Positions 16,126 to 23,366 of a stretch of DNA of 44,399 nt are shown here, in pieces. Below the pieces are notes generated by a model. It made no database searches, was not told the origin of the DNA, and saw only the letters and a program-made list of their open reading frames with translations. The stretch lies in NCBI GenBank assembly GCA_004015825.1, contig SAYS01000026.1, forward strand, positions 1 through 44,399, read 5' to 3'. The DNA comes from Halovenus amylolytica (GTDB lineage: Archaea; Halobacteriota; Halobacteria; Halobacteriales; Haloarculaceae). Each line of letters opens with the position of its first letter. The stretch's first letter is position 1. The position numbers and the translations under genes were made by a program.

Positions 16126-18278
16126 TGGCGACTCCGTTCGATAAAGTGATGGACAAGACGGAACGAATCATCGAGTACATTCAGAACTGCCAAGAGTCCG
16201 ATATGGAAGCGATTGCGCGTGGAGACACGAACAAGTTCAGTGTTGATTGTGGTGATGTTGAGCATTACGACGCGGCGCTTTGGCACTTCATGAAGCACAA
16301 TCCCGGCAGCGGCGGATGGGAGATGTGGTGGAAGGAAGCAGTGAGATGCTACGTCGAGAATTGCGAAGAATTTGAGAGCGACGATGACTGGGACATCGAT
16401 GAAGTTGATTGGCCAGATGACTGGGAAGGTACCCCAGACAACAGCGATGATATTGACGTTACGCTGGTGAACGTTCCAGACAGTGTTCTGATGGATATCG
16501 GTGAACCGCGTACTGACCGTCTCGGTGAGATCGTGAAGATTCGCGGTGTCGTTCGTCAACTGTCTTCTCCGAAAACCAAAACAAAGCAAGCCATATTCGA
16601 ATGTCAACGGTGCGGAACTACACACCGTGTGCCCGTACGCGGTGACAAAGTCCAATCACCGTATGAGTGCGAAAAATGTGAAAAGAAAGGCCCTTGGAGG
16701 CGGATGACGGACACCGAGAAATACGTTGACTACCAGGAATTACACGTTCAGGAAGAGCCCGGTGAGGCAACAGATACGAGTAATCCTCGGGAAATGACGG
16801 TGAAAATCGAAGGTACTGATCTGACTGATTCAGCGGTGCCTGGTGATCGTGTCGAAGTGACGGGCAATTTGAAAAAGGAACTGGAAGACGACAATGCAGT
16901 GCTGATTGATTCGTCAATGGAAGCACAGTCGATTGAATCCGAAGACCATGATTTCGAGTCGATGGAGTTGACGGACGAGGAGATTCAGGAGTTCGAGGAG
17001 TTGTCGGAGCGTGATGACTTGCTGGAGGTTCTCACGAAGACGCTCGCGCCCGATATTTATGGATATGAGTTGCCGAAGAAGGCATTACTGTACCAGTTGT
17101 TTGGTGGTGTCACGCGCTTCAAGGATGAACCGAATCGGGAGATCAAGTCCGGGGAGATTCATCAGGCGTGGGTTGGTGATCCCGGGTCTGGGAAGTCGAA
17201 GCTCGCTGCGCAGGGCCGTCGCGTCGCACCACGGTCTGTGAAGTCTGTTGGAAAGGGTGCGAGTGAGGCGGGTATGACTGTTGCGGCTGTGAGAAAAGAG
17301 ATTGCTGGGTCTACTGAATGGACGCTGGAAGCAGGTGCGTTGGTACTCGCGGATAAGGGGTTCATTACTATCGACGAGTTGGACAAAATGGGTGAAGAGG
17401 TGCAAGCGTCGTTGAACGAGGCACTGGCCGACCGTGAAGTGTCTATCGACAAGGCTGGTATTAGCACGACGTTGAGAACGAGACCGTCGGCGCTGATGAT
17501 TGCGAATCCAGTGTACAGTAGGTTTGATCCTTATGAGGCGCTCATTGATCAGTTCGGTCTGGAAGATTCCTTGTTGGATCGTGCTGATATGGTGATCACG
17601 TTCCAGGATATTCCTGATGCTGAGGCTGATGCAGCGATTGCCGACAGTATGCTGGAGGGGTGTTGTGTGGACTCTCAGAGTGAAGGTGCGGTGGTTGCTG
17701 ATGGGTCGATTGTAGGAGATGATGGGATGCTTGCGGTTGAGACGATGCAGAAGTACATCGCGTATGCTCGTCGGGAGTATCGACCAGATCTGTCAGAAGA
17801 CGCGTATGAGAGAATTAAGGACTTCTACCTCACGATTCGCGATCTCTCAGATGATGATACGGTTGCAGTGAGTGCTCGTGCGCTTGGTGCACTTCGTCGG
17901 TTCTCTGAGGCACGTGCTCGGATGCGTTTGTCGGATGTCGTGTCTGTTGAGGATGCCGCTGCGGTGATTGAGATGTTTATGGAGAGCTACAAAGAGCTCG
18001 GGATTGACCCTGATTCCGGTAAGTTCGATGCTGATCGGTATGCTGGCCGGTCGGGGAGTTCGGATCGAGAGTATCAACGTGAATTGATTGTTGAGAAGAC
18101 GAAGGAACTCGGAGCTCGGGATTCCGGGGCTCCGGAAGAGGAAGTCATTGAGGAGATCGTCGAAGAGCACGATTACGATGAAGCGACGATTGGGCATGTG
18201 ATTCACAACATGCTGAAGCAGGGGGATCTGTACAATCCAGAGAAGGACGAGTTGCGTGTGAATGGGGGTAGTCGGTAA
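16125..18278 (+). CDS. mcm: MCM-family replicative helicase of a mobile element
   Basis: The product (717 residues) has the full MCM plan. An N-terminal OB region contains a CxxC...CxxC zinc ribbon (Cys160/163 and 182/185). The AAA core has Walker A GDPGSGKS (351-358), SVGKGASEAGMT (372-383), WTLEAGALVLADKG (399-412), Walker B FITIDELDKM (413-422) and a DRAD motif at the usual arginine-finger position (485-488). A winged-helix C-terminus follows. Chromosomal MCM has SRFD in that last motif; here the region is altered and preceded by an insertion. The first 110 residues are unusual. MCM unwinds DNA at archaeal forks, and viral and plasmid copies are known in haloarchaea. Its place among mobile-element genes and the AT-richer composition mark it as an element-borne copy. 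Confidence 0.92.
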   Translation: MATPFDKVMDKTERIIEYIQNCQESDMEAIARGDTNKFSVDCGDVEHYDAALWHFMKHNPGSGGWEMWWKEAVRCYVENCEEFESDDDWDIDEVDWPDDWEGTPDNSDDIDVTLVNVPDSVLMDIGEPRTDRLGEIVKIRGVVRQLSSPKTKTKQAIFECQRCGTTHRVPVRGDKVQSPYECEKCEKKGPWRRMTDTEKYVDYQELHVQEEPGEATDTSNPREMTVKIEGTDLTDSAVPGDRVEVTGNLKKELEDDNAVLIDSSMEAQSIESEDHDFESMELTDEEIQEFEELSERDDLLEVLTKTLAPDIYGYELPKKALLYQLFGGVTRFKDEPNREIKSGEIHQAWVGDPGSGKSKLAAQGRRVAPRSVKSVGKGASEAGMTVAAVRKEIAGSTEWTLEAGALVLADKGFITIDELDKMGEEVQASLNEALADREVSIDKAGISTTLRTRPSALMIANPVYSRFDPYEALIDQFGLEDSLLDRADMVITFQDIPDAEADAAIADSMLEGCCVDSQSEGAVVADGSIVGDDGMLAVETMQKYIAYARREYRPDLSEDAYERIKDFYLTIRDLSDDDTVAVSARALGALRRFSEARARMRLSDVVSVEDAAAVIEMFMESYKELGIDPDSGKFDADRYAGRSGSSDREYQRELIVEKTKELGARDSGAPEEEVIEEIVEEHDYDEATIGHVIHNMLKQGDLYNPEKDELRVNGGSR

Positions 18279-18508
18279 TGTCGTCAACTCCGAGTTTGTC
18301 GCGGTCGGATGCGGTGTGGATTCACAGTCATGGGAGCGAGCTTACTGCGATTCCAGCGCCGAAGCGGACGTGGCAGTGGGTCGATATCGATGTCTCGCAC
18401 GCGCTACTGTGTGCACTGAATCATCGGAACCTGATCCTTCAGACTGAGGATGGGTGGAGAGTCGATGAGCGGTTGTATGAGCGTCTTGATGAACTGGGGC
18501 ATTCGTGA
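18278..18508 (+). CDS. small hypothetical protein coupled to MCM
   Basis: The ATG shares its first base with the last base of the MCM stop (TAATG). The product has 76 residues, with DVSHALLCALNHRNLILQ followed by DGWRVDERLYERLDELG. The arrangement suggests a small winged-helix-like fold, but no family was recognised. It closes the operon of AbrB-like, coiled-coil, MCM and this gene. Confidence 0.65.
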   Translation: MSSTPSLSRSDAVWIHSHGSELTAIPAPKRTWQWVDIDVSHALLCALNHRNLILQTEDGWRVDERLYERLDELGHS

Positions 18509-18714
18509 GTACTAGCCGGTCGGTCGGGCGTTGTTCCTTTTATAGGGTAGTGGTGCGTATTTCTAAGTGTCCTGGCGAGTTCTTCCATGCCGTCAGGAGT
18601 CGGGGTCGCTTTTGCTGGCACCACCGGTTTTTGAGCGCGTCGGATCTGAGTCAGATTTTTATATTTCTTTTTACATGGTGTCTGTTTTCATTGTTTTTCT
18701 ACTCTATTTGCGGA

Positions 18715-18872
18715 AGCTGTAACAACGGAACGTTCTGCGCTCAGCCATCGAGAGTATAGCTGTAACGCAATACATAGCTGTAACAAATCCGGGGTTTTTG
18801 CGCTCGCCGAGACCCATCAGATGAATTGGACGAACGCCTATTTATATAGCTGTAACAACACTTAATTACAGC
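18715..18872 (+). repeat. AGCTGTAAC repeat cluster (iteron-like)
   Basis: Exact AGCTGTAAC occurs at 18715-18723, 18758-18766, 18776-18784 and 18848-18856, all in the same orientation, and three are preceded by TAT or CAT. An inverted copy of GCTGTAA (TTACAGC) is at 18866-18872. The spacings between the last three are 18 and 72 bases, both multiples of 18. The last copy abuts the TATTTATATA element of the downstream gene. This is the usual look of iterons or operators bound by the product of the following gene. Confidence 0.75.
18840..18849 (+). promoter_or_regulatory. TATA box of the 18890 gene, fused to a repeat
   Basis: TATTTATATA runs directly into the fourth AGCTGTAAC copy, about 40 bases before the start codon. 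Binding to that copy would compete with TBP/TFB. Confidence 0.4.
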
Positions 18873-18889
18873 CAATAAATAGTGTAAGT

Positions 18890-19936
18890 ATGTCTAGCCA
18901 CCCTACAAGCGATCCCCGTCAGCGAAAGCACAGCGAGCACGACCGACACCATCAGTTGTACGAAGCGTATCCGGACGTCAAGCGAGGTGCTGATCGACGA
19001 CGACGGCGAGTCGGGCGCGCAGCCAAAGTCAACTACTTGCAGAAGCACTACCGAGAGAAATTCGAAGTGAGCGAAGCAGACTTGCTGTTCATCGAATGTC
19101 TAGCGCACCTCGAAGTGCAAGGCGGAGTACATCTGAAAAACTTGACCGGCGAACGCGAGACACGCGACCATTACTTGACTGAGGGCCACCGATGGGTCGT
19201 TAATCGTTTCGATCCCGATCTCGACAAGCTCCAAGACCTCGAATTGATTCAGAAACCGTATATCGATGGCGAGAGTCGTGAACGAATTATTCGGCGCAGG
19301 TTCTGGGACTTGACGTCTTCCGGTCGAGATCTCGTCGACATCGATTTTTCTGGGAAGAATATCGGTGATCCTGGAGAGCACGTCGTACACAAACTCGGTC
19401 ACCACCTGACGCGCTGGTGGGCAAAAGAGCAGTGGGGCGATAACGACTTCCTTGAGATAGAGTCATTCCCGACAATCGATGGTGCAGAGTTGGACTTCGT
19501 TGTCTGGAATAAGGGAGGATTTCAGATGGTGGGTGGTGAAGACATAGACAAGTATGTACGTCATTCGTTCGAAATAGAAACTGGGACAGCTGATGTTTCC
19601 GGCATAGAGTCGGACGCACAGAAGCTAGCGTACTTGCGTGGTGATTCCTGGTGGGTGTTTCCGACTAGAGCTGTGCTTGTCAAGGCGCTGGATGAACTGA
19701 CGCTACGAGGGTACACGGGGTTGAGCCGTCCAATTCCGGAAACGTTGGCAGTACGGAACCACCGAGATACCTATAATACGCGTTTGGAGGGATCCGAGCC
19801 TGAAATTGAATGGCTGAACCATCCTCCGGTACAACATGTGATGACGTACAAGCAACTCGTGGATGATTTGAAGCAGTGGAGACCTGAGCTGTTTTACGGT
19901 GCATCTGGTGATTTTCATCAAGGTGAGAGTCGATGA
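18890..19936 (+). CDS. putative DNA-binding/nuclease-fold protein, replication-relaxation-like
   Basis: The product has 348 residues. The N-terminus is basic (Arg/His-rich, residues 8-50). A winged-helix-like part follows (about 60-150, with LEVQGGVHLKNLTGERETRDHYL and FWDLTSSGRDLV). The C-terminal half contains ELDFVVWN, then SFEIETGTADVSG and SDAQKLAYL, an arrangement like the PD-(D/E)XK nuclease fold. Winged helix plus degenerate nuclease is the plan of Replication-relaxation proteins of actinobacterial plasmids; I infer a comparable role here at low confidence. The iteron-like repeats in front of the gene support a replication or copy-control function. The stop overlaps the next gene (ATGA). 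Confidence 0.6.
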   Translation: MSSHPTSDPRQRKHSEHDRHHQLYEAYPDVKRGADRRRRRVGRAAKVNYLQKHYREKFEVSEADLLFIECLAHLEVQGGVHLKNLTGERETRDHYLTEGHRWVVNRFDPDLDKLQDLELIQKPYIDGESRERIIRRRFWDLTSSGRDLVDIDFSGKNIGDPGEHVVHKLGHHLTRWWAKEQWGDNDFLEIESFPTIDGAELDFVVWNKGGFQMVGGEDIDKYVRHSFEIETGTADVSGIESDAQKLAYLRGDSWWVFPTRAVLVKALDELTLRGYTGLSRPIPETLAVRNHRDTYNTRLEGSEPEIEWLNHPPVQHVMTYKQLVDDLKQWRPELFYGASGDFHQGESR

Positions 19937-20364
19937 CAAAGCGGTACTCCGATGGAAGTACGTTGAAATTGCGTCGCCATCTCAAAAATATTGATAGTTC
20001 AAAGCCGCAACTGGTGAAGGCAGCACGAAAACTAGGAACTATTGATCGCGTCGCGCTCGCCGAAAGTGAGATACGAGAGATCCAAGGTGTAGATGGCCGG
20101 CGCGCCGTTATCGTAGCTGAGTCGAGTGACTACCGAATGGTTTGGAACGATATCAAAGAGGTGATGTCCGTGATTGCCCCAGTCGAAGAAAGGCACTTGA
20201 GCAGTGACGATGCCGTGATGTTTGAGGCGACCGCTGCTGGGAGTCGTCGAGAACTCCAGGTGAAGTACTGTGCAGACGGGTCGTTGCGGGTGAAGGCGTT
20301 GTGGGCATCTTCGGCGACGGTGTCGTGTGCGATGGTCGTTGTCGACGAAACATTCGAGTTGTGA
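19933..20364 (+). CDS. hypothetical protein coupled to the 18890 gene
   Basis: The ATG overlaps the preceding stop by four bases. The 143-residue product is basic at its N-terminus (KRYSDGSTLKLRRHLKN) and alternates strands and helices afterwards, ending with CAMVVVDETFEL. No family recognised. Strict coupling suggests that it acts with the preceding protein. Confidence 0.65.
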   Translation: MTKRYSDGSTLKLRRHLKNIDSSKPQLVKAARKLGTIDRVALAESEIREIQGVDGRRAVIVAESSDYRMVWNDIKEVMSVIAPVEERHLSSDDAVMFEATAAGSRRELQVKYCADGSLRVKALWASSATVSCAMVVVDETFEL

Positions 20365-20520
20365 GCAGTTTTGGCTGAGTGAATGACTGCATTCGGCAAT
20401 AACAATGGTTTTCTGCTCGTTCCGCACGATATCAATGACGGCGAACCGTTGTGTAGCACAGGCGTATTCCAGTGGTGACTAATCGGTTGTCTGTTGGCTT
20501 TGCTACCACCTCGTGGCTAA

Positions 20521-20534
20521 TTTATTTATATAAC
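20521..20534 (+). promoter_or_regulatory. TATA box of the 20565 winged-helix gene
   Basis: An A/T-only run (TTTATTTATATAA) lies about 31-44 bases before the ATG at 20565, in a 200-base spacer that otherwise shows nothing. Confidence 0.45.
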
Positions 20535-20564
20535 TCCGTGGCATGAGCATACACAGATAGGTAG

Positions 20565-20813
20565 ATGAGTAAAAAACGCAACAAAGACATTGCTCGAACG
20601 GTCTTGGAGACGGTCGAGAAACATGGGTCAATCACTAATAGTGTTCTCTTCAGCCGTATCAACCGGGAATATTCCGATGTAGATGGTCGGGAGTATTCAA
20701 CGGCGATAACCAAGTTGCGAGAGTTGAATTTGGTGCGTTCGTTCGACGGCGGCTACGACCGGATTCACGAGGTCACCAGACAGGGTTCCTGTATGCTCGC
20801 GGACGATAGTTGA
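20565..20813 (+). CDS. small winged-helix DNA-binding protein
   Basis: The 82 residues form one winged helix-turn-helix: IARTVLETVEKHGSITNSVLFS, then YSTAITKLRELNLVRSFDGGY as recognition helix and wing, and a short tail. Such single-domain proteins are common repressors or plasmid-control proteins in haloarchaeal elements. A TTG frame of the next gene overlaps its end, but the more likely start of that gene lies 117 bases further on. Confidence 0.7.
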   Translation: MSKKRNKDIARTVLETVEKHGSITNSVLFSRINREYSDVDGREYSTAITKLRELNLVRSFDGGYDRIHEVTRQGSCMLADDS

Positions 20814-20929
20814 GTTCAATTCAACCACGATACCAACTATTAAGTGAGTTGCAATTGAAGTTGTGTACAAGCAAACCTGGAGGGGTAAAGACAAGCGACA
20901 TACCCCGGGTGTTTGCGTTCACAATCCCG

Positions 20930-21907
20930 ATGACCAACCCGCTATCCACTGACTCAGACACAGATATTCAGGAATGGGTTTGTCCGTACTGCAATCAGAC
21001 ACGTCAATCTGTCTCCGATATCCGCGAACATATAACCGAATCAACAGAGGGAGAGCACCGAGGAGTTGACGGACTGAAACCTACTCAAGATATCGTTGCC
21101 TTCGGCCCGAAGGGTGAGGTTGTAGATCGTGTCGAAGGTGTGTCGACGGAACCTACTGGCCCGATTGGCGAGTACGACAAACGCGAAATCATTGTGAACA
21201 GTTGGTTGGCTGGCGGACGTGAACCCGACCGAAAGGCTGTTCAATACGTTTCCGGAGCCAGTCAACAGTACGTCTCCCAATTATTGAATGATCTCGATTC
21301 GGGAGGGATTCCGCGGGAAACGTGGGTCGAAGTAATTGACTATGGCCTCAAGAAAGAGTTGGAAGAGCGACTTCACAATTACGAACCTGAAGAAAACAGT
21401 AAGAATACGCCCATGAATGCACAAACAACGTCTGCGGAAGACATCGTCGAAGCTGCATCGAAAAAAAACAGAATTATCGCGGCACACAGAGTTAGTCCAA
21501 CTGCGGACAAGAATACGGTAGCTGACGCGCTTAACGTGTCGTATGAGTACGTGAGGCAGATTTTCAACGATATCGAAAAACGAGATCGGGAAGACTGGAA
21601 GAAGCTCCAAGAAGGGGATTTAGAGGAAGACCCTGACCCGGAACTACGAGACGCTGTTGAACAGCGGTTACTTGAGTCAGGCGCGGTGGGCGGCAAAAAG
21701 GAGCGAGATAGTCGTGACTCAGTGTTGGGCAAGCAGACGTCTGGGGGGCAGGTTGAGGGAATGGTTCCGGCATCCGAAATCGATGCTGTTCTTGAGAAGC
21801 TCGAACTACTCCAAGAGCAGGCTGAATACACTGACAATGGCGATGCTGAGTTCGTCGCTCGGAAGACGATCGAGTGGTTAGACGAATTGATCGAGCAAGG
21901 AGAGTAG
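20930..21907 (+). CDS. zinc-finger and double helix-turn-helix protein
   Basis: The frame is open from a TTG at 20810, but the ATG at 20930 is preferred (325 residues), because the intervening residues look non-coding and a TATTAAG element lies between. A short zinc-binding-like stretch, VCPYCNQTRQSVSDIREHI, is at about residues 17-35. Two similar helix-turn-helix segments follow: KAVQYVSGASQQYVSQLLNDLDSG and NTVADALNVSYEYVRQIFNDIEK (given in parts in my reading: QQYVSQLLNDL and YEYVRQIFNDI). The C-terminus ends in a predicted helix pair. The duplicated HTH suggests binding to a repeated or palindromic site. No family name recognised. A GTGTACAA site (20873-20880) lies upstream. Confidence 0.65.
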   Translation: MTNPLSTDSDTDIQEWVCPYCNQTRQSVSDIREHITESTEGEHRGVDGLKPTQDIVAFGPKGEVVDRVEGVSTEPTGPIGEYDKREIIVNSWLAGGREPDRKAVQYVSGASQQYVSQLLNDLDSGGIPRETWVEVIDYGLKKELEERLHNYEPEENSKNTPMNAQTTSAEDIVEAASKKNRIIAAHRVSPTADKNTVADALNVSYEYVRQIFNDIEKRDREDWKKLQEGDLEEDPDPELRDAVEQRLLESGAVGGKKERDSRDSVLGKQTSGGQVEGMVPASEIDAVLEKLELLQEQAEYTDNGDAEFVARKTIEWLDELIEQGE

Positions 21908-21975
21908 TCTCTGGCTCCTTGGCGTAGTTGTGAAGTGGTTGTATTCTCGAAATCCTAGTCCATAGTTTTAATACG

Positions 21976-22008
21976 GTTGGTTGTTTTGTAAGTAATAGTG
22001 CAACCAAC
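21976..22008. repeat. 8-bp inverted repeat upstream of the integrase module
   Basis: GTTGGTTG (21976-21983) is matched by CAACCAAC (22001-22008) across 17 bases, centre to centre 25 bases. A TTTTAATAC TATA-like element lies just before it. It is probably an operator or a recombinase-accessory site. Confidence 0.45.
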
Positions 22009-22145
22009 GAGGTTGTGAGAAATGCCCAGAAGCGACGGTCACGCCCGCTGTGACGGTTGTAATGGGATACACGACAGAACGAGTAACAACTATATATGAC
22101 TGAGACTCTCTACCGCTCTCCGCGCGCCCACGGAGGTATCGACCA

Positions 22146-22403
22146 ATGAGCACCGACACGCCAACTACTACATCTACATCCACGCACGCACCCGAAGATG
22201 ACTCTAAAGAGGTTGATGAAGAAGTCGATACGGAATCCAAGCGGGAGCCTGCGAACATTGCAACCGACCCGAACGGCGAACGGCAGGGTGTAGCCATCTA
22301 CCTGACTGCCGATGATCTTCGCCGTCTCGGTATCTCGCACGACGTCAACGCAGTTGTACCGTCTATTTTAAACGGTGCCGTGCTGATCAAACCCGCTACG
22401 TAA
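22146..22403 (+). CDS. small AbrB-like protein, first gene of the integrase operon
   Basis: The product has 85 residues. The first 40 are a Thr-, Glu- and Asp-rich, probably disordered tail. Residues 48-85 (VAIYLTADDLRRLGIS...VPSILNGAVLIKPA) resemble the short strand-turn-helix pattern of haloarchaeal AbrB-like proteins. A TATATATG element lies about 50 bases upstream. Seventeen bases separate it from the next gene, so it is probably the operon's regulator. Confidence 0.6.
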   Translation: MSTDTPTTTSTSTHAPEDDSKEVDEEVDTESKREPANIATDPNGERQGVAIYLTADDLRRLGISHDVNAVVPSILNGAVLIKPAT

Positions 22404-22419
22404 CTTTTCAATTTTATCG

Positions 22420-22839
22420 ATGAGTAAACAAGTTGCTACGTACATTCCCGATGATGAATACGAGGACTGGGAAGAACAGGCCGAAGAGATGGGAATGTCG
22501 AAGAGCGACTGGATCAAGTCTATGGTGCGCGCTGGCCAGAAAAAGTTCAACCGAGATGTTGAGCCGACCGAATCGCGCGACGATCTTCGCCAGCGACTGA
22601 ACGATCTCCGCCGGGAGCTTCAGCGCGCACGCGACCGTGTAGAGGAATTAGAGGGGCAAGTGCATAGAAGCGAACGAAAAGCGGTTATCGATTATATCGA
22701 CGAGAGCCCCGGTGCAAAATACGGACAGGTAGTACAACACGTTGTCAACACGGCCAATTCACGGGTGACGCGGATTTTGGATGACGTCGAAGGCGACGAA
22801 ATCGAGATTGACGAACAAGGAAGAATGTACAGAAGATGA
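22420..22839 (+). CDS. integrase-module accessory protein (ribbon-helix-helix-like with coiled coil)
   Basis: The product has 139 residues. Residues 1-45 (QVATYIPDDEYEDWEEQAEEMGMSKSDWIKSMVRAG, in parts: VATYIPDDEY, MSKSDWIKSMVRAG) form a ribbon-helix-helix-type DNA-binding segment. A coiled coil follows at about 50-85 and a winged-helix-like tail at about 90-139. The stop overlaps the next gene (ATGA). Small genes preceding the integrase that enhance integration are known for the haloarchaeal pleolipovirus SNJ2, and this looks like the same kind of module. Confidence 0.65.
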   Translation: MSKQVATYIPDDEYEDWEEQAEEMGMSKSDWIKSMVRAGQKKFNRDVEPTESRDDLRQRLNDLRRELQRARDRVEELEGQVHRSERKAVIDYIDESPGAKYGQVVQHVVNTANSRVTRILDDVEGDEIEIDEQGRMYRR

Positions 22840-23366
22840 TTGAAACGAACTACGACTACAACTCAGGATACCATGAGGGATCGATTGTCGAACAGGATGC
22901 ACTCGCGTTCCTCGGGGTCTTCAAAACTATCGAGGATGTGCCAGCACGGTACTACCTCGAAAACCACACGTCTGAAGTGACCTCTGAAGATGCCTGGAAT
23001 GAGTACGATGCACAAGAATTGGCGGACTTGAGCACTCACACGAGACGGTACGTGTACGGCAAAGCGTATCGTGAATGGCAGAACTATTGTGACGAACACG
23101 ACGTACACCCAGCGCTCGCCGACCCGCAGGACATCGAAGAGCACCTGGCAGAACAGAGAGACGAGATGGAGAAACTGAAGACAGTCCATGACGCCCGGTT
23201 CCGGCCACTATTCCGCTGGTATCGGTGGATGCAGTACCACGCCGGCTATCCGCACCGGTACAATCCGGTCGTGATGGCTGTGTTGCTGCGTGGTGCGGTG
23301 CATGACATTTGGCAAACGCGGTTGTTCGACCGGAAGAACGTTCCACAAACACAAGAGGAGAATTAA
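22836..23366 (+). CDS. stand-alone core-binding-domain paralogue of the integrase
   Basis: The product has 176 residues. From about residue 63 it follows the N-terminal core-binding domain of the integrase encoded directly downstream. Compare STHTRRYVYGKAYREWQNYC and RPLFRWYRWMQYHAGYPHRYNP here with TGETKDHYQVSFRDWKQHM and VKSVYEWMQQNPRFPHPTSYNP there. It lacks the catalytic domain. Its stop shares one base with the integrase start (TAATG). I infer an accessory factor that binds the att arms or heterodimerises with the integrase, as in SNJ2-type integrase modules. Confidence 0.7.
   Translation: MIETNYDYNSGYHEGSIVEQDALAFLGVFKTIEDVPARYYLENHTSEVTSEDAWNEYDAQELADLSTHTRRYVYGKAYREWQNYCDEHDVHPALADPQDIEEHLAEQRDEMEKLKTVHDARFRPLFRWYRWMQYHAGYPHRYNPVVMAVLLRGAVHDIWQTRLFDRKNVPQTQEEN

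Larger units (their letters stand above)
18509..18889. other. gene-free region with an iteron-like cluster
   Basis: The 380 bases between the MCM operon and the next gene carry no convincing gene; a GTG frame overlapping the previous stop has an untypical composition. The second half holds four AGCTGTAAC repeats and an inverted half-site. T-rich stretches around 18655-18710 may end the MCM operon transcript. Confidence 0.55.

Noticed and set aside
18505..18759. GTG-started frame overlapping the end of the small gene after MCM
   Set aside because: Composition is rich in Phe, Cys and Arg, unlike haloarchaeal proteins, and it extends into T-rich DNA before the repeat cluster.
20810..20929. TTG start for the double-HTH protein
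   Set aside because: The extra 40 residues look non-coding and cover a probable promoter; the ATG at 20930 is the better start, though the longer form is not excluded.
22022..22099. 25-codon frame with a CDGC motif before the integrase operon
   Set aside because: Too short to support. Its end coincides with the TATATATG element likely to be the operon's promoter.
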